From: JBQTIY01 sp052387675
GTDB lineage: Bacteria; Planctomycetota; B15-G4
Direction: 5' to 3'
Assembly (NCBI GenBank): GCA_052387675.1
Contig: JBQTIY010000017.1
Location: 1 to 41,126 of the forward strand
DNA: 41,126 nt
A program made the translations under genes and the position numbers. Under the pieces are notes generated by a model. That model searched no databases. It was not told where the DNA came from and was given only the letters and a program-made list of their open reading frames with translations. This document shows, piece by piece, positions 1 through 6,669 of this stretch; position 1 is the first letter of the stretch; each line of letters opens with the position of its first letter.

Positions 1-170
1 CCCTTTCGCTGCCGATCTTCACTTCGCCGAGCGGCACGATCCCGCTGAGCTGGGCGTCCTGGCCCGCCGGCCTCTCCGGCGCGCAGCTCTACTTCCAGTA
101 CGCCATCCAGGACGCCGCTGCCGTGGCGGGCGTCGCGCTGAGCAACGCTCTTCAAGGCAGCCCCCCCTGA
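1..170 (+). CDS. C-terminal end of a secreted protein (partial, 5' end outside window)
   Basis: Reading from base 3 gives 55 codons ending in TGA at 168-170. The residues include LYFQYAIQDAAAVAGVALSN, rich in aromatic and small residues, and look like the end of a beta-sandwich sorting or adhesion module. The subtilase at 38283-39812 ends in a comparable segment (GLTVYSQLAATGQGPVLVSA), so both probably carry the same C-terminal module seen on secreted planctomycete proteins. The main domain lies outside the window, so no function can be given. The gene is convergent with the TPR membrane protein that ends at 225. Confidence 0.65.
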   Translation, partial: LSLPIFTSPSGTIPLSWASWPAGLSGAQLYFQYAIQDAAAVAGVALSNALQGSPP

Positions 171-187
171 AGCCGGTGCTGGGCTCA

Positions 188-222
188 CGTCGCCTGCTCC
201 GACCCTGAGCCTCCCGGCGACG
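188..222. terminator. Possible hairpin between convergent genes
   Basis: A 7-bp inverted repeat (CGTCGCC at 188-194, GGCGACG at 216-222) with a 21-nt loop lies in the 54-bp gap between two convergent stops. There is no T-run on either strand, so this is at best a weak bidirectional end-of-transcript structure. It may be chance in GC-rich DNA. Confidence 0.2.
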
Positions 223-224
223 CT

Positions 225-1901
225 TCAGCGCGGCGGACTGGAATTCTTCGCGCCGAGCTCCTGGAGGACTCGCTGGAGGTTTGACCCGGCCTTCGCATGG
301 TCGGGAGCCAAGCGCAGCGCCTGCTCAAAGTGAGGGACGGCCTGCCAAGGCTGACCGACAGCACAGAGCAGCACGCCGACGTTGTTGTGGATCTCCGCGC
401 GGGCCGGTTCGAGGCGCAGCACTTCGTAGAAGTCCTGGAGGGAGTCTCGATGACGTCCGAGGCGCTGCAGGGCATTGCCTCGATTGATGAGCGACTTGGT
501 CGAGTGGGGCTGCAGCCGAATCGCCTCGCCGTAGTGCCAGAGCGCCTCCTCGGTGCGGCCGGCTGCCATCAGCGCCAACCCGAGGTTGTTGCGGGCCTCC
601 GGGAAGTCTGGCTGGAGTCGCAGGGCCGACTCGTAGTGGAGCATGGCCCCCTCGAGCTCACCGGCCCGTTGCCGCTGGAGTCCCAGTTCGTTGTGCGCGA
701 GCCAGCAGCCGGCATTCTTGCGGAGCGTGTCGGTCCAGAGAGTCTCCGCGTCATGGAACACCTGGGCCCTCTGAAAGCTGAGAGTTCCCAAAGCGCAGAC
801 GACGACCAGCGCGAAGCAGGCCAGCACGGCCGGTCGAGGAGCTTGCCGCCAGCGTTGTGCAAACCAGGCCGAGCCCAGCGCGACGGGCCCGATGAGCGCG
901 AAGTACTGCCAGTGATCCGACACCAAGGAGTAGCGCATGAAGTAGATGTCGAGAAAGCCCAGCACCGGCAGCAGCATGACGATGAAGTAGGCCAGAGTGG
1001 CCAACACAGCGAGCGCCCAGGCCCGGCTGCGGAAGCGCAGCAGCACGAGGAAGCTCAGGACGAGACCTGCGAGCGGCAGCCAAGCGCCGGCACTCGCTGC
1101 GTCGGGTGACCAGCGCGAGTAAACGAAGCTCAGGTCCACGGGCCACAGTGCCTTGCCGAGATAGAACCAGACGGCGGCGCCGGCCGTGACGAGGCGATCA
1201 AGGAGACCATCGCTGCGGACGACTTCCGTACCGATGGCCCGTTCGGCCTGGAACCAGACGGTCACCAATCCCAGAGCTACGGACAGCGCGAAGAAGGGGG
1301 CCAGGCGCAGCCAGTCGGCGCGCCGTACGCCGCCCCGCTGCCACCAAACCCAGCCGAGCAGCACGACCGGCAGCATGACGATGCTGGTCTTGGCCAGGAG
1401 TCCCGCCAGGAAGAAGAGCAGCGCCGCGAGATAGGCCCGCGGCCGGCCGTTGCCTTCGAAGGACAACCAGGCCAAGAGCGCGGCGAGGAAGCAGGTCATG
1501 GGCAACAGGTTCTTGAGCTGCGTGATCCAGGCGACGGTCTCAACGTTCACCGGGTGGACCGCGAAGATCAGCGCTGCGAGCCAGGCACCGGGCAAGGCCA
1601 TGGCCCGCAGAACGCGCCAGAGCAAAAGCGCATTGAGTCCGTGCAGCGCCAAGTTCACGAGGTGATACCCCGCCGGCTCGGGCCCGAAGAGTCGCCACTC
1701 CAGCCAAAGCAGCGACGACGTGAGGGGAAAGTAGTCGGGCGCCGCCGTCGAGAACCAAAAGCGCCACAGGCCATCCTCGGCGTGAATCAGGTCATTCGCC
1801 GTGAGGAAGGTGTCGTCATCCCAGACGAAGCCCGCGCGGAGCACCGGGAGGTGGGCCAGCAGCGTCGCCAGAAGGATCAGGAAAGCTTGCCCGGCAGCCA
1901 T
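225..1901 (-). CDS. TMTC/PMT-like multi-pass membrane protein with C-terminal TPRs
   Basis: About 558 residues. The N-terminal ~380 residues hold roughly ten hydrophobic segments. The first loop carries GFVWDDD, resembling the acidic loop motif of GT-C glycosyltransferases of the protein O-mannosyltransferase/TMTC type, followed by HPVNVETVAWI. About four TPRs follow from residue ~390 (AHNELGLQRQRAGELEGAM, ARNNLGLALMAAGRTEEAL and two more). The architecture is that of eukaryotic TMTC proteins and of many uncharacterised bacterial TPR membrane proteins. A sugar-lipid-dependent transfer to exported protein is the family-based guess; no substrate can be read from the sequence. GTG at 1904 directly precedes ATG at 1901 and I chose the ATG; neither has a clear ribosome-binding site. 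It lies 100 bp downstream of the permease gene on the same strand, so read-through is possible. Confidence 0.75.
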   Translation of the reverse strand: MAAGQAFLILLATLLAHLPVLRAGFVWDDDTFLTANDLIHAEDGLWRFWFSTAAPDYFPLTSSLLWLEWRLFGPEPAGYHLVNLALHGLNALLLWRVLRAMALPGAWLAALIFAVHPVNVETVAWITQLKNLLPMTCFLAALLAWLSFEGNGRPRAYLAALLFFLAGLLAKTSIVMLPVVLLGWVWWQRGGVRRADWLRLAPFFALSVALGLVTVWFQAERAIGTEVVRSDGLLDRLVTAGAAVWFYLGKALWPVDLSFVYSRWSPDAASAGAWLPLAGLVLSFLVLLRFRSRAWALAVLATLAYFIVMLLPVLGFLDIYFMRYSLVSDHWQYFALIGPVALGSAWFAQRWRQAPRPAVLACFALVVVCALGTLSFQRAQVFHDAETLWTDTLRKNAGCWLAHNELGLQRQRAGELEGAMLHYESALRLQPDFPEARNNLGLALMAAGRTEEALWHYGEAIRLQPHSTKSLINRGNALQRLGRHRDSLQDFYEVLRLEPARAEIHNNVGVLLCAVGQPWQAVPHFEQALRLAPDHAKAGSNLQRVLQELGAKNSSPPR

Positions 1902-2001
1902 CACGGCGTCTTGCTGTGCCTACCTGAGGTGAGGGCCGGCCTGACCAGGCTCCGAGTCGCGGAAGAGTGCGTCGCCGGCGGGTGACCTGCGCGGAATGAT
2001 C

Positions 2002-2928
2002 TCACCGCACCAGACGCGGATCCAGCGCGTCACGCAGCGCATCCCCCAGTGCATTGAGCGCGGTGAGCGTCAAGGCCAGTGCGGCGCCGGGGAAGACCAC
2101 CAGCCACCACGACACCGAAATGACCGTGAGCTGTTCCAGGCCCTCCGAGGCGAGGATGCCCCACGAGACGCCGGGCGGCTCCACGCCCAGGCCGAGGAAG
2201 CTCAGGAAGGCTTCGGTGAGCATGACGCGCGGCACGGTGAGCGTGAGGTAGACGACGATCAGGCCCCAGAGGTTGGGCAGTATGTGGCGCAGCGCGATGC
2301 GGCCCGGGCCGCTGCCGAGCGCCCGGCTGGCCGCGATGAAGTCACGCTCGCGCAGCGAGAGCACCTGCCCGCGCACGATGCGCGCCATGGTGAGCCACGA
2401 CACGGCGCCGATGACGGCGTAGAGCACCACCGTGCGCGTGATGCCCAGTGCAGCCAGCGGCCCGGCGAAGTCGCGCAGGATCGCGACCAGCAGAATCACC
2501 ACGAAGAGCAGCGGCACCGAGAAGAGCGCATCCACGGTGCGCATCATGAGATTGTCGACACGGCCACCGGCCAGGCCGGCCGCCAGACCCCAGCTCACGC
2601 CAATGAGCACCGAGACGAGGCTGGCAATGAGCCCGACCATGAGCGAGATGCGTCCGCCCCAGACCAGGCGCGAGAGCACGTCGCGCCCCAGCGCATCGGT
2701 GCCCAGCGCGCCCTGCCACTCGGCCGGCCCAAAGCAGGCCTCGCGTAGTGCGGCCGCCCAAGGATGGTCCTGCCGCAGCAGATCCAGCGAGTTCCCGGCC
2801 GGCGTCGGCTCCCAGACGGCGGCCGGCGCGCGGCCGGCAGCGGCCGGCTCGAGGCGGGCGTAGTGCGGCAGCGGCAGCGCCGGCGCCAGCAGCGACACGA
2901 CCACAACCGCCGCGAGGAGCGCGGCCAT
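2002..2928 (-). CDS. Dipeptide/oligopeptide ABC transporter permease, OppC/DppC type
   Basis: 308 residues from the ATG. It has the DppC/OppC pattern: a first membrane segment, a long periplasmic stretch containing GTDALGRDVLSRLVWGGR, then five membrane segments with an EAA-type loop (ASRALGSGPGRIALRHILPN) that contacts the ATPase, and EAFLSFLGLGVEPPGVSWG. The ATG falls inside the usual N-terminal region. The frame stays open upstream and encodes LNRLWKRLLRRRGTGL, the basic stretch expected before the first membrane helix. The only upstream start candidate nearby is a CTG at 2976-2974 that overlaps the TGA of the OppB gene (CTGA). The true protein may therefore be 324 residues (2002-2976). 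It is the last gene of the HAD-OppA-OppB-OppC unit. No OppD/OppF ATPase genes follow. Confidence 0.9.
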   Translation of the reverse strand: MAALLAAVVVVSLLAPALPLPHYARLEPAAAGRAPAAVWEPTPAGNSLDLLRQDHPWAAALREACFGPAEWQGALGTDALGRDVLSRLVWGGRISLMVGLIASLVSVLIGVSWGLAAGLAGGRVDNLMMRTVDALFSVPLLFVVILLVAILRDFAGPLAALGITRTVVLYAVIGAVSWLTMARIVRGQVLSLRERDFIAASRALGSGPGRIALRHILPNLWGLIVVYLTLTVPRVMLTEAFLSFLGLGVEPPGVSWGILASEGLEQLTVISVSWWLVVFPGAALALTLTALNALGDALRDALDPRLVR

Positions 2929-2972
2929 GAGCCCCGTGCCGCGCCGCCGCAGGAGCCGCTTCCAGAGCCGGT

Positions 2973-3893
2973 TCAGCGCGTCACCTCGATGCGCGGATCG
3001 AGCAGCCCGTAGCTCAGGTCCACGAGCAGGTTGAGCACGGAGACCAGGGTCGTGTAGACGATGACCACGCCCAGCGCGAGGTTGTAGTCCGCATTGAAGG
3101 CTGAGTCGACGAAGTGGCTGCCCATGCCCGGGATGGCGAAGATGCGCTCCACCACGAGGCTGCCCGAGAGAATCGCCGCCACGGCCGGCCCGAGATAACT
3201 CACCACCGGCAGCAGCGCCGGCCGCGCGGCGTGCTGCCAGAGCACGGCCCAGGGCGACAGGCCCTTGGCGCGCGCCGTGCGGATCCAGTCTTCGCCCAGC
3301 ACTTCGAGCAGGCCGGCGCGGAAGAGGCGCGCGATCGCTGCGGCGAAGGGCAGGCCTAGCGCTACCGAGGGCAGCACCAGTTGCGCCAGGCTGCCGCTGC
3401 CCGCCACCGGGAAGAGCTGCCAGTGGAACGCGAAGAGCAGCACGAGCAGTCCGGCAAGGACGAAGTTCGGCACGGCAATGCCCAGCGTGGCCGCGCCCAT
3501 GACGAAGCTGTCCAGCCAGCGGCCGCGCCGGCTGGCGGCCAGCGCGCCGGCCGGCAGCCCAATGAACAGCGCCACCAGCAGGGCCGAGGCACCCAGCAGG
3601 GCCGAGAGGGGCAGGCTCTCGGAGAGGATCGCGCTCACGCTGTAATCGCGGTATTTCAGTGAGGGGCCGAAGTCCCCTTGCAGCAGGCCGCCGACGTAGC
3701 GCAGGTACTGTTCGTGCAGCGGCGCCGCGAGGTCATAGGCGGCCATCAAGTTGGCGCGAATCACGGGGTCCAAGGCGCGCGTCTCGTCGAAGGGCCCGCC
3801 AGGCAGGCTGCGTACCAGCGCGAAGGCGAGCGTCACGACGACGGCCAGCGTGGCGAGGCCCCACAGCGCGCGGCTGATCAGAAAGCGCGTCAC
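2973..3893 (-). CDS. Dipeptide/oligopeptide ABC transporter permease, OppB/DppB type
   Basis: 306 residues, GTG start. The N-terminal membrane helix is followed by the family's long periplasmic loop (LPGGPFDETRAL, YLRYVGGLLQGDFGPSLKYRD) and five more helices. The EAA-type loop is RTARAKGLSPWAVLWQHAAR, and the C-terminal segment FAIPGMGSHFVDSAFNADYN is also typical. The start codon overlaps the stop of the upstream solute-binding protein by four bases (GTGA), indicating translational coupling. It should form the heterodimeric pore with the OppC-type protein in the cytoplasmic membrane. The transported substrate, probably a peptide, cannot be read from the permease. Confidence 0.93.
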   Translation of the reverse strand: MTRFLISRALWGLATLAVVVTLAFALVRSLPGGPFDETRALDPVIRANLMAAYDLAAPLHEQYLRYVGGLLQGDFGPSLKYRDYSVSAILSESLPLSALLGASALLVALFIGLPAGALAASRRGRWLDSFVMGAATLGIAVPNFVLAGLLVLLFAFHWQLFPVAGSGSLAQLVLPSVALGLPFAAAIARLFRAGLLEVLGEDWIRTARAKGLSPWAVLWQHAARPALLPVVSYLGPAVAAILSGSLVVERIFAIPGMGSHFVDSAFNADYNLALGVVIVYTTLVSVLNLLVDLSYGLLDPRIEVTR

Positions 3894-5476
3894 GGTGCGC
3901 GGTCACTCACCGAGAGGTCGCGCAAGGGATGGAGATCGAGCGGATTGTGATGGAAGCCGTGCACGCGTGGCGCGACGAGATTCAGACAGATGCGCTCGGC
4001 GAGCGGCGCGATGGGCAGCTCCGCCAGCAGGACTGCCTCGGCCTGGGCGAGCAGCGCGGCGCGCGCCTCGGCGCTCACTTGTCGGCCCGCCTCGGCCAGA
4101 AGCTCGTCGTAGCGCGCGCTGCCCCAGCCGGTGCGGTTATTGGCCACGCCGGTCTGGAAGAGTCCCAGAAAGGTGATCGGGTCGAAGACGTCGGCGGTCC
4201 AGGCGCCCCAGGCCACGTCGTAGAGCTTGTTCTTGCTGGAGTCGAGGTAGACCTTCCAGGCTTGGTTCACGAGCCGCGGCCGCACGCCGAGTCGTTCACT
4301 CCACTGGCTGGCCACAGCCTCGCAGAAGTCGCGCGTCAGCTCGTTGTTGGGGAAGAGCAATTCAAAGTCGGGGAAGCCGGCGCCGCCGGGATAGCCCGCC
4401 TCGGCCAGGAGCCGGCGCGCAAGCGCGACGTCCGCGACAGCCAACTCGGCCGGCGCGTAGCCGGGGAAGACATCGGGCACGAAGGAGCGGCAGGGACGCT
4501 CGCCGCCGCGGAGCACATCGCGGGCCAGCGCCTCACGATCCAGCGAGAGGGCCAGGGCTCGCCGGACGCGCGGGTCGTCGAAGGGCGGCCGGGTCACATT
4601 GAAGCGCAGGAAGGTCACACCCGCCTGGGGGCCGCGCACCGCATCGGGCCGCGGCAGGATCGCGCTGTACAGGCTCGTGGGGGGCTTGATCATCCAGTCC
4701 ACCTGCCCGGTCAGGTACATATTGAGCTGAGTGGTGACGCCCTCGGAGGCGTAGGCGTCGATCGTGCGCAGGGCGACGTCGGCGGCCCCCCAGTAGCCTT
4801 CGTGCCGCGCCAGGCGCAGCCGGTCGCGCACGCGCCGCTCCACGAGGCGGAAGGAGCCGCTGCTGACCAAGTGTTCGGCCTGCACCCAGGCCCGTCCCCA
4901 GCGCTCGATGCAGGCGCGCTGGACCGTGCCGAAGGGGGCCATGGCCAGGATGGCCGGCAGGTGGGGCGTGGGATTCTCCAGCCGCATCTCCAGCCGCGTG
5001 GGGCTGCTGGCCCGCACGGCGACGGCCTGCGCACTGCCCTGGCCTTGGGAGAAGGCGCGCGCGCCCACCACGCACCACAAGAGATCGGCATAGGGCGCCG
5101 CCGTGGCCGGATCCAAGACCCGGCGCAGGCTGTACTCCAAGTCTTCCGCCGTGATGCGGCTGCCGTCGCTGAACTGGCTGTCGGTCCGCACCTGGAAGGT
5201 CCAGTTGAGTCCGTCGGGGGAGACCTCCCAGCTCTCGGCCAGGCCGGGAAGCGGCGATCCCGTCACGGGGTCGGCCCGCAGCAGGCCTTCGAAGAGGGCC
5301 TGCAGGATGCGCGCCTCCGGTGTGCCGGTGGCGATGGCGGGATCCAGCGACGAGAGTTCCTGCTGGTTGCAGAAGGCGAAGTCGGCGCGCTCGCGCAGGC
5401 TGCGGCCGCCCAGAGCGAAGCCGCCCAGCAGCATGAGCAGCACCAGCGCGGCCGCACCCGCCGCGCGCCCGCTCAC
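3890..5476 (-). CDS. Extracytoplasmic solute-binding protein family 5 (OppA/DppA-like)
   Basis: 528 residues, GTG start overlapping the HAD gene stop by four bases. An N-terminal hydrophobic segment (residues ~5-23) is followed by family 5 landmarks: LSSLDPAIATGTPEARILQALFEGL, PGLAESWEVSPDGLNWTFQVR, DGSRITAEDLEYSLRRVLDP, the FDDPRVRRALALSLDREAL segment, and LLAEAGYPGG. The segment YDVAWGAWTADVFDPITFL is typical of the peptide-binding subgroup. No lipobox cysteine is visible in or just after the hydrophobic segment. The protein is therefore more likely held by an uncleaved N-terminal anchor, or free in the periplasm, than lipidated. It should deliver a peptide or similar ligand to the two downstream permeases. 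Confidence 0.92.
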   Translation of the reverse strand: MSGRAAGAAALVLLMLLGGFALGGRSLRERADFAFCNQQELSSLDPAIATGTPEARILQALFEGLLRADPVTGSPLPGLAESWEVSPDGLNWTFQVRTDSQFSDGSRITAEDLEYSLRRVLDPATAAPYADLLWCVVGARAFSQGQGSAQAVAVRASSPTRLEMRLENPTPHLPAILAMAPFGTVQRACIERWGRAWVQAEHLVSSGSFRLVERRVRDRLRLARHEGYWGAADVALRTIDAYASEGVTTQLNMYLTGQVDWMIKPPTSLYSAILPRPDAVRGPQAGVTFLRFNVTRPPFDDPRVRRALALSLDREALARDVLRGGERPCRSFVPDVFPGYAPAELAVADVALARRLLAEAGYPGGAGFPDFELLFPNNELTRDFCEAVASQWSERLGVRPRLVNQAWKVYLDSSKNKLYDVAWGAWTADVFDPITFLGLFQTGVANNRTGWGSARYDELLAEAGRQVSAEARAALLAQAEAVLLAELPIAPLAERICLNLVAPRVHGFHHNPLDLHPLRDLSVSDRAP

Positions 5477-6201
5477 GCCGGCAACGCGATGCCGAACTCC
5501 TGCTCCAGGATCGGCGGCAGTTCGTCGAAGCTCTTGATCTCGAAGCGCGGCTTGGTCTTCCCGGTCACGCCGGCATGCCGCGAATCACGATGCACGCGCA
5601 CCGAGGCCATGCCAATGGCATTCGTCGGGTCGATGTCGTTGAGCGGATTGTCGCCGATATACATGACCGTGCTGGGCTCGAGTCCAATCGCGCCGCAGGC
5701 ACGCAGGTAGAGCTTGGGGTTGGGCTTGCTGATGCCGAGCTGGTCGCTAATGAAGATCGCGGCCGGATTCAGCCAGGGCAAAACCTTGAGCAGCAGGAGC
5801 TTCTCGGCCTGCTTGATCTCAAGGCCGTGCGTGATGACGCCGAGCATGACCTCGCCGCCGTCGTGCACGCGGCGCAGGAAGCCCGGCACATCGGGGAAGG
5901 GCTTCAGCTCGGCCTTGGTAGCGTGGTAGGCCATGATGCCCGCGGCGATGAGCAGGGCCCGGTTCGTGCCGGCCCAGCAGGCCGCCGGCAGGCGCAGCAG
6001 CAGCTTGTCGAAATGGTTGCCGTAGTTGCTGGTGAACTCGCTGATGACTTCATCGAGTTCGCGGCGCACCTCCGAGACCGGCAGGCGCAGGCCCTGGCGC
6101 ACCATGGCTTCGCAGGCGCGCTGCCGGGCCAGCGCGGCAAACTGCGTGGTGCTGTAGAGCGTGTCATCGACGTCGAAGAAGATGGCCCGCAGCTTGCCCA
6201 C
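5473..6201 (-). CDS. HAD-superfamily (subfamily IA) hydrolase
   Basis: 242 residues, GTG start. All four HAD motifs are visible: motif I FFDVDDTLY (nucleophile Asp10, acid/base Asp12), motif II GVITHG, motif III lysine in GISKPNPKLYLRAC, and motif IV YIGDNPLNDID. A helical cap of subfamily I type (residues ~20-100) sits between motifs I and II. The overall pattern resembles the TIGR02253/pyrimidine 5'-nucleotidase-like group that acts on small phosphorylated metabolites. It is the first gene of the unit with the peptide transporter (4-bp overlap with the solute-binding gene), but a functional link is not obvious. The start has no clear Shine-Dalgarno sequence. The upstream region holds direct repeats at 6257-6320 and 6471-6503. 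Confidence 0.88.
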   Translation of the reverse strand: MGKLRAIFFDVDDTLYSTTQFAALARQRACEAMVRQGLRLPVSEVRRELDEVISEFTSNYGNHFDKLLLRLPAACWAGTNRALLIAAGIMAYHATKAELKPFPDVPGFLRRVHDGGEVMLGVITHGLEIKQAEKLLLLKVLPWLNPAAIFISDQLGISKPNPKLYLRACGAIGLEPSTVMYIGDNPLNDIDPTNAIGMASVRVHRDSRHAGVTGKTKPRFEIKSFDELPPILEQEFGIALPA

Positions 6202-6256
6202 GCCGGGCGATTCTCGGCCTCGGCGCTCAGCCGATCAAGCCGCACGAGAAAGTGCC

Positions 6257-6320
6257 GCTCCGCGGCTGCCTCGGGCTCCACTCTGCGTCGACCCAGAGCG
6301 TGCTCCGCGGCTGCCACGGG
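6257..6320. repeat. 14-bp direct repeat pair, 45-bp period
   Basis: GCTCCGCGGCTGCC occurs at 6257-6270 and 6302-6315. After one mismatch both copies continue with CGGG, giving 18 of 19 matches. Each copy contains the palindrome CCGCGG. The pair lies 56-119 bp upstream of the HAD start codon. This suits a regulator-binding region, but could also be a remnant of local duplication. Confidence 0.5.
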
Positions 6321-6470
6321 GCCTGCTCCGGCCGACTGTCCACGCGCTCGCCCCTGCACTCCTCCGGCGATCGCACGATCACACAAGCGAGGCGCTGTGG
6401 AGGCCGGCCTCCGCAGCCCCGGGCGCGCCGCTACGCAAGCAATCGGCTGCCCGCCACTTACTCCGCCGTT

Positions 6471-6503
6471 GGCAGAGCACCCGTTGGCGCAGGCAGAGCA
6501 CCC
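6471..6503. repeat. 12-bp direct repeat pair, 21-bp period
   Basis: GGCAGAGCACCC occurs at 6471-6482 and again at 6492-6503. The 21-bp spacing equals two helical turns, so a protein binding both copies would sit on one face of the DNA. The pair is about 270-300 bp upstream of the HAD start codon. Confidence 0.5.
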
Positions 6504-6644
6504 TGCGACAGCCGAGTGTCTTTCAACCCATGCAACGGTGTGCGACGCGGCGGGGGTCGGTGTGCCGCGAGTTCCGGGCCGACCTCTCGGCCGCCGCGGC
6601 CGAGTCGGCGAGGTGTCTGAGCGGCACCGCCGAGCCCCCGCCGC

Positions 6645-6661
6645 GGGCGCACTCAGCGCCC
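6645..6661 (-). terminator. Possible stem-loop just after the last secretin gene
   Basis: On the minus strand GGGCGC-TGAGT-GCGCCC forms a perfect 6-bp, all-GC stem with a 5-nt loop, starting 8 bases after the TAG stop of the secretin gene at 6670. No T-run follows, so it could mark or protect the 3' end of the long operon transcript without being a classical intrinsic terminator. Confidence 0.4.
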
Positions 6662-6669
6662 ATCCTTCC

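Larger units (their letters stand above)
6202..6669. other. Non-coding intergenic region with direct repeats, the only long gene gap
   Basis: These 468 bases lie upstream of the HAD/opp unit and downstream of the last secretin gene; both are on the minus strand. Open frames crossing it are Arg/Ala/Ser-rich and show no domain-like pattern, so I treat it as non-coding. It holds two pairs of direct repeats and, next to the secretin stop, a short hairpin. It is the natural place for the promoter of the HAD-OppABC unit, but I could not identify convincing -35/-10 hexamers. Confidence 0.6.

Noticed and set aside
1931..1955. Terminator after the OppC gene (GCCTG-AC-CAGGC, 1939-1950)
   Set aside because: Only 5 bp of stem with a 2-nt loop and no T-run; not distinguishable from chance in GC-rich DNA.
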